This document shows, in pieces, positions 35,658 to 44,407 of a stretch of DNA of 64,000 nt. Position 1 is the first letter of the stretch. The number at the start of each line of letters is the position of its first letter. Source of the DNA: Spirosoma fluviale (GTDB lineage: Bacteria > Bacteroidota > Bacteroidia > Cytophagales > Spirosomataceae); NCBI GenBank assembly GCA_945901025.1, contig CAMDJW010000003.1:1-64000 (forward strand), read 5' to 3'. Under the pieces are notes generated by a model that searched no databases, was not told the origin of the DNA, and was given only the letters and a program-made list of their open reading frames with translations. Both the position numbers and the translations under genes were made by a program.

Positions 35658-35688
35658 AAGGAGGTGCATTTTGCACCTCCTTTTTTTT
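35658..35688 (+). terminator. Strong intrinsic terminator after ilvC
   Basis: AAGGAGGTGCA pairs with TGCACCTCCTT over a three-T loop, directly followed by a run of T to 35688. The stem is perfect over 11 bp counting the A-T extension. It ends the ilvDBNC transcript 15 bases before the ilvA ATG, so ilvA needs read-through or its own promoter. A GTG inside this hairpin is not the ilvA start. Confidence 0.88.
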
Positions 35689-35702
35689 GTAAATTTGTGG
35701 GC

Positions 35703-36707
35703 ATGGAATTCAACAAACTGCTTACTGTTCCTAGCCTATCAGATATAAAAAAGGTTGCGTTATTATTAAAAGGCGTGGTTAAGCTCACGCCTTTAGAATA
35801 CTCGGTTTCCCTTTCTGATCGCTATGGTGCTCAGATTTTTTTAAAACGAGAGGACTTACAAACCGTACGATCTTATAAAATTCGTGGCGCCTATTTTAAA
35901 ATTTCTAATATTCCAGAATCGTTACGTCCTCAAGGAATTGTCGCGGCTTCTGCTGGCAATCACGCTCAAGGGGTCGCCTTTGCCTGTGCCAAAATGAAAA
36001 TAAAGGGCAATATTTTTATGCCTAAATCTACACCCATTCAGAAGCTTGAGGCTGTTCGTTTTTTTGGCCAAGAGTACATCCGAATTAATTTAGTGGGCGA
36101 AACCTATGACGAAGCTTTTGAAGCTTCTCGGAAATATTGCGAAGCTCAAAATGCGATTTACATTCCCCCTTTTGACGACTTTGATATCATAGCAGGTCAA
36201 GCTACGGTAACCTTAGAGATTATCGAGCAATTAGGTCAACAACTAGATTATTTATTGGTTCCAGTGGGTGGCGGTGGTTTAGCTGCAGGTGCCAGTTTGG
36301 TTTTACGCGAGCTTTCCCCGGACACTAATTTAGTAGGTTTGGAGCCTGCGGGTGCTCCTTCGATGTCCGAAAGTATACAGGCACGTGAATTAATTCACCT
36401 AAATGAAATTGACAAATTTGTGGATGGGGCTTCTGTCAAACAGGTGGGCGCACATAATTTTTCAATATGCCTTGAAGGAATCAATCAAATGTTGACCGTC
36501 CATAAAAATCACCTATGTCAAACAATGCTCAATTTGTATGCCATGAAAGGGATGATTGTGGAGCCTGCCGGTGCTTTAAGCGTAGCTGGTTTAGAACTGA
36601 TTCAGGATCAAATTAAAAATAAAGTGGTCGTATGCATTATTTCCGGAGGAAATTTTGATCCCAAAAGATTTCCCGAAATCACAAAAATAGCCCATTCGGT
36701 TTATTGA
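35703..36707 (+). CDS. ilvA: Threonine ammonia-lyase lacking the C-terminal regulatory domain
   Basis: This PLP enzyme makes 2-oxobutyrate from threonine, the entry to isoleucine. From the ATG at 35703 it has 334 aa; an upstream GTG lies inside a terminator stem. The PLP lysine is Lys59 in TVRSYKIRGAYFK, with SAGNHAQGVAFAC as the substrate loop and VGGGGLAAG as the phosphate loop. Biosynthetic IlvA proteins of this phylum are usually over 400 aa, with a C-terminal ACT-like domain. This one stops after NFDPKRFPEITKIAHSVY. It therefore resembles the catabolic form in length, although its place between ilvC and leuA indicates biosynthesis. Confidence 0.9.
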   Translation: MEFNKLLTVPSLSDIKKVALLLKGVVKLTPLEYSVSLSDRYGAQIFLKREDLQTVRSYKIRGAYFKISNIPESLRPQGIVAASAGNHAQGVAFACAKMKIKGNIFMPKSTPIQKLEAVRFFGQEYIRINLVGETYDEAFEASRKYCEAQNAIYIPPFDDFDIIAGQATVTLEIIEQLGQQLDYLLVPVGGGGLAAGASLVLRELSPDTNLVGLEPAGAPSMSESIQARELIHLNEIDKFVDGASVKQVGAHNFSICLEGINQMLTVHKNHLCQTMLNLYAMKGMIVEPAGALSVAGLELIQDQIKNKVVVCIISGGNFDPKRFPEITKIAHSVY

Positions 36708-36763
36708 TCTTTTATCATTTTTTTCATAAAATTTTTATTCTAACTGTTTTGATCAATTAAGAG

Positions 36764-36839
36764 TATAAATCTTAAATTGGTATTATAATTAATATATTAA
36801 TCTAAAAATATATATTTAATGGCTAATTTAAGATTTATA
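36764..36839. promoter_or_regulatory. Large inverted repeat upstream of leuA
   Basis: TATAAATCTTAAATT (36764-36778) and AATTTAAGATTTATA (36825-36839) are perfect inverted copies of 15 bases. A second perfect palindrome, ATTAATATATTAAT (36788-36801), lies between them. The whole sits 35 bases upstream of the leuA promoter candidate and may bind a regulator or form a stem. Confidence 0.45.
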
Positions 36840-36873
36840 ATCTAAAAATTTCGATTAGCTATATCGCTTAAAA

Positions 36874-36904
36874 TTGCTTCGTAATATAATTAAAGGTAGT
36901 TTTG
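36874..36904 (+). promoter_or_regulatory. Predicted promoter of leuA
   Basis: TTG (36874-36876), 20 bases, then TAGTTTTG (36897-36904), matching the Bacteroidota consensus TTG-N19-21-TAnnTTTG exactly. The leader to the ATG would be under 25 bases. Confidence 0.55.
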
Positions 36905-36927
36905 TAGCTAATTAATTAATAAAAAAC

Positions 36928-38067
36928 ATGAGTAACCGCATTCAAATATTTGATACAACTTTACGTGATGGAGAGCAAGTTCCTGGTTGTCAATTAAACC
37001 GAGAAGAGAAAGTGGAGGTGGCGAAGGAGCTAGAAAAATTGGGTGTTGATATCATTGAAGCAGGATTTCCTATTTCTTCACCAGGTGATTTCGCCTCAGT
37101 AAAAGCTATTTGTGATGCAGTTTCTGAGCCAACGGTTTGTGCCTTATCCCGCGCAAAAAAGGAGGACATCGATGCAGCCGCTGAAGCTTTGAAAACAGCA
37201 AAAAGGCCTAGAATACATACAGGCATAGGTTCTTCCGATGTACATATTATTCATAAGTTTAATTCAACCCGAGAAAAAATTATCGAACAAGCCATTTGGG
37301 CTGTTGATTATGCTAAGTCTTTTGTGGAAGACGTTGAGTTTTTTGCGGAAGATGCGGGTCGGGCTGATTTAGAATTTTTGGCAAAGCTTACTCAGGCAGT
37401 TATAAAAGCTGGTGCTACAGTCGTTAATTTGCCAGATACAACGGGGTATTTACTTCCTCATCAAATGCACCAACGCATTTCGTATTTATATGAGCATGTA
37501 GATAATATTCATCATGCAACGATTTCGATGCACAATCACAATGATTTAGGTTTAGCGACCGCAAATACGATTGCCGGAATCCAAGCGGGTGCGCGCCAAG
37601 TAGAAGTTACGATCAATGGAATCGGGGAACGTGCTGGAAATACGTCTTTGGAAGAAATTGCGATGATCTTAAATGTGCATAAAGATTTAGGATTTACGAC
37701 GGGCATTTATCCTCAATATTTATATCCGACAAGTTGTTTAGTTTCGAATTTAATGGGGATGCCCGTACAGGCGAATAAGGCGATTGTTGGCGCAAATGCT
37801 TTTGCACATTCATCAGGTATTCACCAAGATGGTTTTTTAAAGCATGCTCAGAATTACGAAATCATGAATCCTGAGGATGTGGGTGTGCCTTCTTCGGCTA
37901 TTTTATTGACTTCAAGATCGGGTAGAGCTGCTCTAAGACATCGCTTAAGTTTGTTAGGGTACGAATTTGAAAAGCCGGACTTAGACAAATTATATACGCG
38001 CTTTTTAATCATGGCAGATGAGAAAAAGATGATCCATGATTCCGATTTGAAGGAATTAGTAGGCTAA
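36928..38067 (+). CDS. leuA: 2-isopropylmalate synthase, short form
   Basis: LeuA condenses acetyl-CoA with 2-oxoisovalerate, the first step specific to leucine. It has 379 aa. The TIM barrel starts [17 protein letters not shown] with Arg13-Asp14 at the catalytic and metal site. [14 protein letters not shown] gives the metal histidines, and [14 protein letters not shown] and [13 protein letters not shown] follow. The C-terminal leucine-binding domain of the 500-residue enzymes is absent; short LeuA is known in this phylum. It has its own promoter. leuB, leuC and leuD are not in the window. The close relative homocitrate synthase is less likely given the ilv neighbours. Confidence 0.93.
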   Translation: MSNRIQIFDTTLRDGEQVPGCQLNREEKVEVAKELEKLGVDIIEAGFPISSPGDFASVKAICDAVSEPTVCALSRAKKEDIDAAAEALKTAKRPRIHTGIGSSDVHIIHKFNSTREKIIEQAIWAVDYAKSFVEDVEFFAEDAGRADLEFLAKLTQAVIKAGATVVNLPDTTGYLLPHQMHQRISYLYEHVDNIHHATISMHNHNDLGLATANTIAGIQAGARQVEVTINGIGERAGNTSLEEIAMILNVHKDLGFTTGIYPQYLYPTSCLVSNLMGMPVQANKAIVGANAFAHSSGIHQDGFLKHAQNYEIMNPEDVGVPSSAILLTSRSGRAALRHRLSLLGYEFEKPDLDKLYTRFLIMADEKKMIHDSDLKELVG

Positions 38068-38087
38068 TTTCTTAGCGGAATCGTAGA

Positions 38088-39161
38088 CTATTTTACCGAG
38101 CTAGCTAATTCGATTCCTTCTTTTTCTAAAATTTTCAGAATACCTAAATTGATTTCCTGCTTGACCAGTTGAAATTTAGTGAAGTCCTTACTCGATACAA
38201 ATAGGGTTACGGAGATATCTAATGAATAGGTTCCAAAGCCTTCAAATACAATTTTTGGTGCCTTCTTTTTGCAAAGGGCTTCTTGTAAAATAAGTGCCTC
38301 AATATCTGAAATGGCTTTTTCAATTTGAGATGGCTTCGTTTTTAGATCACATGTTAAATTAAATTTTGCCCGACGAAAGTCTCGCTCACTCATGTTCTCC
38401 AAGGATTGCGAGGTTAATAATCGGTTGGGAATCATGATCAGATTTCCATCAACTCCCCTTAGTCGGGTACTTCTAAATCCTATCTTTTCGATGTCGCCTG
38501 AAATTCCACCTACTTGAATACTGTCGCCCACCACAAAAGGCAGATCTAAAAATATCGTAAAAGAGGCAAATAAATTCTCCAACGTTTCTCTAGCCGCTAA
38601 TGCCAATGCCAAACCCCCAAGTCCCAAACCCGTTATCAATGCGACTACATCTACTTGGAATACCCTGCCTAACATCACAAAGCCAGATGCTGTGATGATG
38701 AAGACCATGGAGAGGTCATTTAAAAAGGGAATAAATTGTTGTTTTGATTTTTGCTCGACCCCTTGCCATTTTTCTTGAGCCACTAAAATAACTACTTTCA
38801 TTAAACGAATAATGACCCAAGTAACCGTATAAATGATCGCTAAATCAAACGTTTTTTTGATTAGAAATAAAATCCCAAAATCCTGAATAGGTGTAAAATT
38901 CCACTGGGCTGGAACTTTTAAATTTTGTGCGGCCCCATATAAAAAAATCCAAAAGATCAATAATTCAAATGGCTTCCTTAATAGGTTGACGCAATCCTGA
39001 ATGGAAATGGACTCTTCAGGGATAAACCGGAAAACAATTTTAGAAAATGAATTAGAGAAAAAACGCTTGAGCGCTATTCCCAAAAGAATTATCCCTAGAA
39101 ATAAAATTATATCAATGGCTGAATTTTCTAAAAGGTACCCATTTTCTAATGCGTCAATCAT
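38088..39161 (-). CDS. Mechanosensitive ion channel of the MscS family
   Basis: This inner-membrane channel of 357 aa would relieve osmotic pressure. Four hydrophobic segments precede the pore helix. The pore helix and beta domain are LITGLGLGGLALALAARETLENLFASFTIFLDLPFVVGDSIQVGGISGDIEKIGFRSTRLR, the MscS signature of Gly/Ala-packed helix followed by PFxVGD and the GxVExIGxRST pattern. The C-terminal mixed alpha/beta domain follows to LASSVK. It is a single gene, convergent with leuA 20 bases away, and its 5' end faces the barrel-protein gene. Confidence 0.93.
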   Translation of the reverse strand: MIDALENGYLLENSAIDIILFLGIILLGIALKRFFSNSFSKIVFRFIPEESISIQDCVNLLRKPFELLIFWIFLYGAAQNLKVPAQWNFTPIQDFGILFLIKKTFDLAIIYTVTWVIIRLMKVVILVAQEKWQGVEQKSKQQFIPFLNDLSMVFIITASGFVMLGRVFQVDVVALITGLGLGGLALALAARETLENLFASFTIFLDLPFVVGDSIQVGGISGDIEKIGFRSTRLRGVDGNLIMIPNRLLTSQSLENMSERDFRRAKFNLTCDLKTKPSQIEKAISDIEALILQEALCKKKAPKIVFEGFGTYSLDISVTLFVSSKDFTKFQLVKQEINLGILKILEKEGIELASSVK

Positions 39162-39310
39162 ATGCTTATTCTATTTTGAATTCAAATATAGCCAAATACT
39201 TAATCGAATATGAAATAAAATTACGACCTTTGCACACTAAATTGACTGAAAGAGCGTATAAATACTGTATGATTTATAATCCATTAACATCGAATTGCCT
39301 GTTTAATAAA

Positions 39311-40588
39311 ATGCATAGAGCTATTTTCAGCTTTGTATCTTTTTGTTTGTTGTTTTTGTGCTCCAACTTAAATGCTCAATCTATTCTTAATTCACCTTTA
39401 TCCTATATTGGGATGGGAGAATTATATCCAGCAGAGCCGTCGACTAATTTGATGATGGGTGGAATAGGGGTTTCTAATTCGAATGGAATTTATGCAAATT
39501 CAATTAATCCTGCTCTCTTAGCCAGAAATCATTATACTGTTTTTGAAGTAGGAGTTAATACCGAACTTAAGACTTTACAAGATTATCGTCAGAAACAACA
39601 AGTTTTTGGAGGTAATTATGAGTCATTGCAATTGACTTTGCCAATAAGTAATCGTTGGACCGCTTCCATAGGAATACGGCCGCATTCAGCAGTAGATTAT
39701 ACCACTAAATCATTTCGTAGATTAAATTTATTAGGTGTTGATAGTTTAATTTATGGCTATCAAGGAAAAGGAAGTATTACCAAATTGAGTTTTTCCAATG
39801 GCCTAAGAATAGGTAGAGAATTTTATGTGGGCCTAGAGGCGAATTATCTTTTTGGGACGGTCAATCGAAATGTGTCGACTCAAAATATGTCTGATGGGCA
39901 ATTTTATAAAATCCAATTAGAAAATTTAAACTCCTATTCTGACTTTTCTTTTAAAGCTGGTTTTGCTTATCGCAAGTCTTTGAAAAATGATTATTTCCTG
40001 AATATTGGGGGGACCATGGATTTGACTTCTAAAATGAATGCGACCCAACTCAATCGATTTGCCATTTTGGATTTGTCAGGCATGAATATGATTAATGCTG
40101 ACACGCTTAGAAATACGTATAATTTTTCTCAAAATCTGCCTGTCACTACTCGAGTGGGGGTAAGTTTAGAGAAAATTGCTGCTTGGATGGTGGGTATTGA
40201 CTATTCACAAACCGATTGGTCCAAAGTGGATAATAATTTAGGTAGATCAACCAAACAACTACCCGTCAGTACAAAATGGTCTATTGGTGGGGAGTATACC
40301 CCTGATTTCACCTCGGTTTCTAATTATTTTAAAAGAACAACGTACCGCATAGGCATGGCCTACACTAAAACACCTTATGATTTTGCGTCCAACGGCAATT
40401 ATGCCATTGACAAGAGTTTGAGTATTGGTGTTGCATTTCCATTGAGAAATTTATCTTATTTCAATGTGGCATATCAATTAGGTAAGCGAGGAGTTTTGGC
40501 TGACAATGGAATGGAAGAACAGTACCATCGCATTACCTTAGGCCTAACGTTAAGTGACCTTTGGTTCCAGAAGCAAAAAATCAACTAA
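39311..40588 (+). CDS. Outer-membrane beta-barrel protein (FadL/OmpP1-like)
   Basis: From the ATG at 39311 the protein has 425 aa and a signal peptide (HRAIFSFVSFCLLFLCSNLNA). An ATG 162 bases upstream overlaps mscS and adds no sensible sequence. The mature part starts with a LNSPLSYIGMGELYP segment and SNGIYANSINPALLARN, like the N-terminal plug of FadL/OmpP1 proteins, followed by many alternating beta strands and a final barrel strand HRITLGLTLSDLWF. It probably transports hydrophobic compounds or supports envelope assembly. lptC follows after 11 bases in the same operon, which suggests a link to LPS transport, but that is inference. Confidence 0.75.
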   Translation: MHRAIFSFVSFCLLFLCSNLNAQSILNSPLSYIGMGELYPAEPSTNLMMGGIGVSNSNGIYANSINPALLARNHYTVFEVGVNTELKTLQDYRQKQQVFGGNYESLQLTLPISNRWTASIGIRPHSAVDYTTKSFRRLNLLGVDSLIYGYQGKGSITKLSFSNGLRIGREFYVGLEANYLFGTVNRNVSTQNMSDGQFYKIQLENLNSYSDFSFKAGFAYRKSLKNDYFLNIGGTMDLTSKMNATQLNRFAILDLSGMNMINADTLRNTYNFSQNLPVTTRVGVSLEKIAAWMVGIDYSQTDWSKVDNNLGRSTKQLPVSTKWSIGGEYTPDFTSVSNYFKRTTYRIGMAYTKTPYDFASNGNYAIDKSLSIGVAFPLRNLSYFNVAYQLGKRGVLADNGMEEQYHRITLGLTLSDLWFQKQKIN

Positions 40589-40599
40589 CGATCTCGTCC

Positions 40600-41142
40600 A
40601 TGCGCAATTCGAGAAACCTCTTTTTGCTGCTCGCTACATCCATTATTTTGGCTTGCCATGAGCGCGAAGTAAAAAGCTCCGCCATATACAATGGGCCTAA
40701 ATCCCAATTGACCGGTATAGATATGGTTTATTCGGACTCTGCACGTTCGGTTTTGCGCATGGTATCGGAAAAACAAATAACGACAGAAACCGAGGATCGA
40801 ATTTATCCAAAGGAAATGAAGCTTTGGTTTTATGATAAATTGGGAAATATTACCTCTCAAATCAGAGGAGACTCAGCTCATTTTTTCCGACAAACTAACT
40901 CCTATAAATTGATGGGCCACGTTGAAATCTTTAATGTTCAAAAAGGTGAAACGTTAAAAACAGATGAATTTACTTGGCTGCCTGATCAAAAAAGGGTGTT
41001 CACGGAAAAGCCGGTCGCTATTCATACCAAAAAAGAAATTGTACATGGAATTGGATTAGATGCCGCTCAAGATTTTTCCACTTACTCATTAAGGAAAGTT
41101 ACTAATTCAGTTTTGACCGTGGACGGTCTTCCGACCCAATAG
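40600..41142 (+). CDS. lptC: LPS export protein LptC, lipoprotein form
   Basis: LptC is the periplasmic bridge piece that passes LPS from LptB2FG to LptA. From the ATG at 40600 it has 180 aa; a TTG upstream lies inside the preceding gene. The N-terminus RNSRNLFLLLATSIILAC is a lipoprotein signal. The beta-jellyroll follows as GIDMVYSDSARSVLRM, LWFYDKLGNITSQIRGDSAHFF, LMGHVEIFN, TLKTDEFTWLPDQKRVFTEKPV and the typical HGIGLDAAQDFSTYSL. In Bacteroidota LptC is often a lipoprotein. It is the last gene of the pair with the barrel protein. Confidence 0.88.
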   Translation: MRNSRNLFLLLATSIILACHEREVKSSAIYNGPKSQLTGIDMVYSDSARSVLRMVSEKQITTETEDRIYPKEMKLWFYDKLGNITSQIRGDSAHFFRQTNSYKLMGHVEIFNVQKGETLKTDEFTWLPDQKRVFTEKPVAIHTKKEIVHGIGLDAAQDFSTYSLRKVTNSVLTVDGLPTQ

Positions 41143-41188
41143 GTTTCAACCCAAGTTTTACCGATTAATTAGCAAAGAGTTCAACGAC

Positions 41189-41602
41189 CTAAGGGCAATT
41201 TTTTAACGCAAAACGTGCGCTATCTAAACTGAACATCGTTTTATTTGGCGACCATTTCTCCCTCATGTAAGTCACGAGTTCTGCGATATCTAACGCTTGA
41301 AGTTTAGGATTCGCTGGCATATAGGCATTAAATGGTTTTCCATTCACCAGGATGGAATCCTTTTGACCATTTTTTATAATGCACGCCAACTCACTCATTT
41401 TAACGCGTTGCCAAATATCGGTTTTAGCTAATGGCGGATATAAATCTTTTAAGCCCGAACCATCCACTTGATGGCAATTGGCACAATTTGTCTGATATAA
41501 ATTCATGCCCTCCACGACATATTGTTGGCGCGTAATCTCCTCCCTACTTTCACAAGAAATGCCTACTATCATCAGACCCAAAATGGCTACTTTGTTTAAC
41601 AT
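41189..41602 (-). CDS. Cytochrome c lipoprotein
   Basis: This small exported c-type cytochrome has 137 aa. The lipobox VGISC places Cys17 on the membrane. The heme site is Cys40-AN-Cys43-His44 and Met95 in AYMPANP is the likely second ligand, with DIAELVTYMREKW as the last helix. It probably carries electrons near a terminal oxidase. It is the last gene of a run recN, lipoprotein, SCO, cytochrome c, only 12 bases after the SCO stop. Confidence 0.92.
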   Translation of the reverse strand: MLNKVAILGLMIVGISCESREEITRQQYVVEGMNLYQTNCANCHQVDGSGLKDLYPPLAKTDIWQRVKMSELACIIKNGQKDSILVNGKPFNAYMPANPKLQALDIAELVTYMREKWSPNKTMFSLDSARFALKNCP

Positions 41603-41614
41603 ATTTTCGTTCGT

Positions 41615-42232
41615 TTACTCTTTTAACAACAACCCAATATCCTCCATTAAATGATTGACATCCTCCTCTTTTGTTCCATCATAAATACCTCGTACATGTC
41701 GGTCTTGATCGACCAAAATGAAAGCTCCGCTGTGGACAAATCCTCCCACTTCATTTGCATCCTCTTGAGCAGTAACCATATAGCTTTTTTCACCTAGGCG
41801 GTAGATGTCAGATTTTTTACCCGTTAACAAATTCCAACGCGGACTCGAGATGTTAAGTTTTTTAGCATATTCTTTTAGTACGCGTACCCCATCATATTCA
41901 GGATCAATGGTATGCGATAAAATTCTTACCCGATCGTCTTCCGCAAATTTGTCATAGATACGAAGCAATTGAGTTTTCATTTTTGGGCAAATCGTGGGGC
42001 AGGTGGTAAAAAAGAAATCGGCCACATAAATTTTTCCAGCTATATCTTTTTCACTGATCCATAAAGAATCCTGATTCAAAAATTTAAAATCGGGGATTTT
42101 ATGATAAAGTGTGTCACCCTGTTTTCCAATCTCTTTAGGCCCTAGAAAAGGAAGTTTTTTTTCCTGTTGGCACCCCAAAACGACTAAAAAAACAAAGATA
42201 ATTTTACTTAGCTGTATAAGTTTTTGCTGCAT
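41615..42232 (-). CDS. SCO family copper/redox protein
   Basis: This SCO1/SenC-like thioredoxin-fold protein has 205 aa from the ATG at 42232, chosen over a GTG two codons earlier. The N-terminus ends in the lipobox VVLGC (Cys21). Copper ligands are Cys78-PTI-Cys82 and His167 in GGFVHSGAF, all present. SCO proteins deliver copper to the CuA site of cytochrome oxidase or act as thiol reductases. The start overlaps the upstream lipoprotein gene by 29 bases, so translation is coupled. A cytochrome c gene follows. Confidence 0.93.
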   Translation of the reverse strand: MQQKLIQLSKIIFVFLVVLGCQQEKKLPFLGPKEIGKQGDTLYHKIPDFKFLNQDSLWISEKDIAGKIYVADFFFTTCPTICPKMKTQLLRIYDKFAEDDRVRILSHTIDPEYDGVRVLKEYAKKLNISSPRWNLLTGKKSDIYRLGEKSYMVTAQEDANEVGGFVHSGAFILVDQDRHVRGIYDGTKEEDVNHLMEDIGLLLKE

Positions 42233-42599
42233 GTACACTGGAGTCCGTTGATTTCTCTAAATTCTTAAGCGCCTCTAATTGTTTTTTCAAATAGCTGATT
42301 TTATTTACCGCATCCATTTTTCCTAGGCTATCGACTGAAAAATGATGCATCCAATCCGTCATGGATTCATCGGCTTTATTTAATGATGCAATAATTTTAT
42401 GGACCTTAACTGAATCTTTTCCATTTGTTAAACTATCTAATCTGCTTTTAAGTTTTAAAACATCTTCTGTTTTGCCCATTAATTGATCATGTAATTGCAT
42501 CACTTGATCATTTAATTCTTGGCTTAATTTTTCCTCTGCTTCATTGCATGAGCTTAAGATGAATATGACAAATAGGAAGTTGAGTAATTTTCTGGCCAT
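42204..42599 (-). CDS. Small helical lipoprotein of unknown function
   Basis: I do not recognise a characterised family. From the ATG at 42599 (a TTG six codons earlier is rejected) it has 131 aa. A lipoprotein signal ends in ILSSC (Cys18). The mature part is nearly all helix: ELNDQVMQLHDQLMGKTEDVLKLKSRLDSL, then a KADESMTDWMHHF segment and KISYLKKQLEALKNL. The His/Met cluster WMHHF is interesting because an SCO copper protein is encoded directly downstream with a 29-base overlap. Similar Bacteroidota proteins have been called viral A-type inclusion proteins, a misleading name. It starts 1 base after recN. Confidence 0.7.
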   Translation of the reverse strand: MARKLLNFLFVIFILSSCNEAEEKLSQELNDQVMQLHDQLMGKTEDVLKLKSRLDSLTNGKDSVKVHKIIASLNKADESMTDWMHHFSVDSLGKMDAVNKISYLKKQLEALKNLEKSTDSSVHAAKTYTAK

Positions 42600-42600
42600 G

Positions 42601-44265
42601 TTATTTTTGATTTTCAACGATTAACTTTCGAACATTCTCTTTTAAATCAATGTATCCTTTTTGTCCACCAATCATTTTGGCGATTTCTTCCACACGCTCT
42701 TCGCCGACCAACTTTTTTAACGCGGAAATCGTTTTTTCGCCGCTATGATTTTTATAAACATACCAATGGTTTTGACCCGCTGCCGCTATTTGAGGAAGAT
42801 GCGTGATCGCAATAATTTGATGTCCTTGGCTCATTTGCGTCAGCATAGCCCCCATTTGGATGGCAATTTCTCCAGAAACACCTGTGTCGATTTCATCCAA
42901 AATCAAGGTGGGCATCGCTCTTTTTTTAGCAATTAAATGTTTGATGGACAACATAAGTCGGCTCATTTCTCCACCCGAAACAATTTGTTTAAAGGGTTTA
43001 GGAGCAAGGCCTTTGTTGGCCGAAAAGAGCAACTGGATTTTATCGATTCCTTGGGCATACACCTCTTTTTTAATGATCTCCCAATCCATGTTGGCATTAG
43101 GTATCCCCAACGATTGCAACGATTTGGTTAGTTGGTCCGCGATGGAACCCAAAACTTCCATTCTGGAATGACTCAAATTTTCAGCCGCTGCTTGGCATGT
43201 TTGTTGGAGTTCCTTATATCGATTCTCTGCTTGCTCTAATTCTAAATCTATGTTTTCAAAAGAAGAAATTTGCTCATCAAAATGATCTCTTACCTGGATT
43301 AAATCCCCCATGTTATTGGCATGATGCTTTTGCATCAAACGGTTTAACACATCCAATCTTTTCTGTTTCTCAATAAGAGCAATGGGGTCAGAAATAAAAT
43401 TTTCTGCCTCATATTCAATTTCGGAGGCAAGATCTTTTAATTCAATCCAAATCGATTCTAAGCGTTTTCTCCAAACCTCAAAATCATCCCCGTACTTACT
43501 CAACGATTGCGCCTGTTGCAAGGCTAATTGTAATTGTTGGATCGTAGACAAATCAGAAATACTGACCAAATTGCCCAAATTGGCTAATTTCTCCCGAATC
43601 TGTTCCGCATTTTCGAGTTTATCTAAACTTGATTTCAGGGCATCAAATTCCCCTATTTGGAGATTTGCTTTATCCAGTTCTTCCCATTGAAATTTTAAAA
43701 AATCTAACCCTTGTGATCCTTGAGAAGCTTGTTTTTCGAGCTTTAAGAATTCCATTTTGGCCAGCTGCATCTTGTCAAACTCCACTTTAAATACATTTTT
43801 TAACGATTGGTTTTGGGCAAAACTATCGATGATGTCTAGGGTAAAATCTGGATTGGACATCCAGCCGTGGTCTTGTTGGGAATGAATGTCAACGAGCTCA
43901 ATTCCTATTCTTCGTAGGGATTCTAAATTTACCGGTGTGTCATTGATGAAAGACCTAGATTTACCTTGTGGATTTATTTCTCTGCGGATCAAACAAGGAT
44001 CCTCGAAATCAATTTTTTCCTCGATAAAAATTTCTTTTAGTTGTTGATGTAAGTCGACATGAAAAGTACCTTCAATGACACATTTTTTTTCCGAATCAAA
44101 TAAGGTCTTTGTGTCGGCCCTTTGGCCTAGCAACAAACTAATAGCCCCTAATAAGATGGATTTACCAGCCCCCGTTTCCCCAGTAATTACGCTTAAGCCG
44201 CTCCCTAGATCAAGATCTATGGAGTCGATAAGTGCATAATTTTGAATATGGAGGTGCTTGAGCAT
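42601..44265 (-). CDS. recN: DNA repair protein RecN
   Basis: RecN is a cytoplasmic SMC-like ATPase that helps repair double-strand breaks. It has 554 aa, the usual length. The Walker A motif is VITGETGAGKSILLGAISLLLGQRAD (about 28-53). A long coiled-coil middle (about 150-380) separates it from the signature VSGGEMSRLMLSIK and Walker B LILDEIDTGVSG. Downstream on the same strand are a lipoprotein, SCO and cytochrome c gene with almost no gaps, an unrelated set that may share its transcript. Confidence 0.96.
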   Translation of the reverse strand: MLKHLHIQNYALIDSIDLDLGSGLSVITGETGAGKSILLGAISLLLGQRADTKTLFDSEKKCVIEGTFHVDLHQQLKEIFIEEKIDFEDPCLIRREINPQGKSRSFINDTPVNLESLRRIGIELVDIHSQQDHGWMSNPDFTLDIIDSFAQNQSLKNVFKVEFDKMQLAKMEFLKLEKQASQGSQGLDFLKFQWEELDKANLQIGEFDALKSSLDKLENAEQIREKLANLGNLVSISDLSTIQQLQLALQQAQSLSKYGDDFEVWRKRLESIWIELKDLASEIEYEAENFISDPIALIEKQKRLDVLNRLMQKHHANNMGDLIQVRDHFDEQISSFENIDLELEQAENRYKELQQTCQAAAENLSHSRMEVLGSIADQLTKSLQSLGIPNANMDWEIIKKEVYAQGIDKIQLLFSANKGLAPKPFKQIVSGGEMSRLMLSIKHLIAKKRAMPTLILDEIDTGVSGEIAIQMGAMLTQMSQGHQIIAITHLPQIAAAGQNHWYVYKNHSGEKTISALKKLVGEERVEEIAKMIGGQKGYIDLKENVRKLIVENQK

Positions 44266-44337
44266 TCGTTTTTAAATTGGACTAAATTTACACAAATATA
44301 CTATATCAAATTTTTCTTCCTTTGATTCGAAAGCTTT

Positions 44338-44369
44338 TTGATAAATTTTATCAATAATTTGTACCTTTG
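44338..44369 (+). promoter_or_regulatory. Predicted promoter of sucD
   Basis: TTG (44338-44340), 21 bases, then TACCTTTG (44362-44369), a full match to the Bacteroidota TAnnTTTG box, 38 bases before the sucD ATG. Confidence 0.5.
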
Positions 44370-44407
44370 AGAAAATTTCTCGCCTTAGTTTACATAACCC
44401 ACATAAC

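Noticed and set aside
39149-39310. N-terminal extension of the barrel protein gene
   Set aside because: It would overlap the mscS start and hide the signal peptide that begins at the ATG at 39311.
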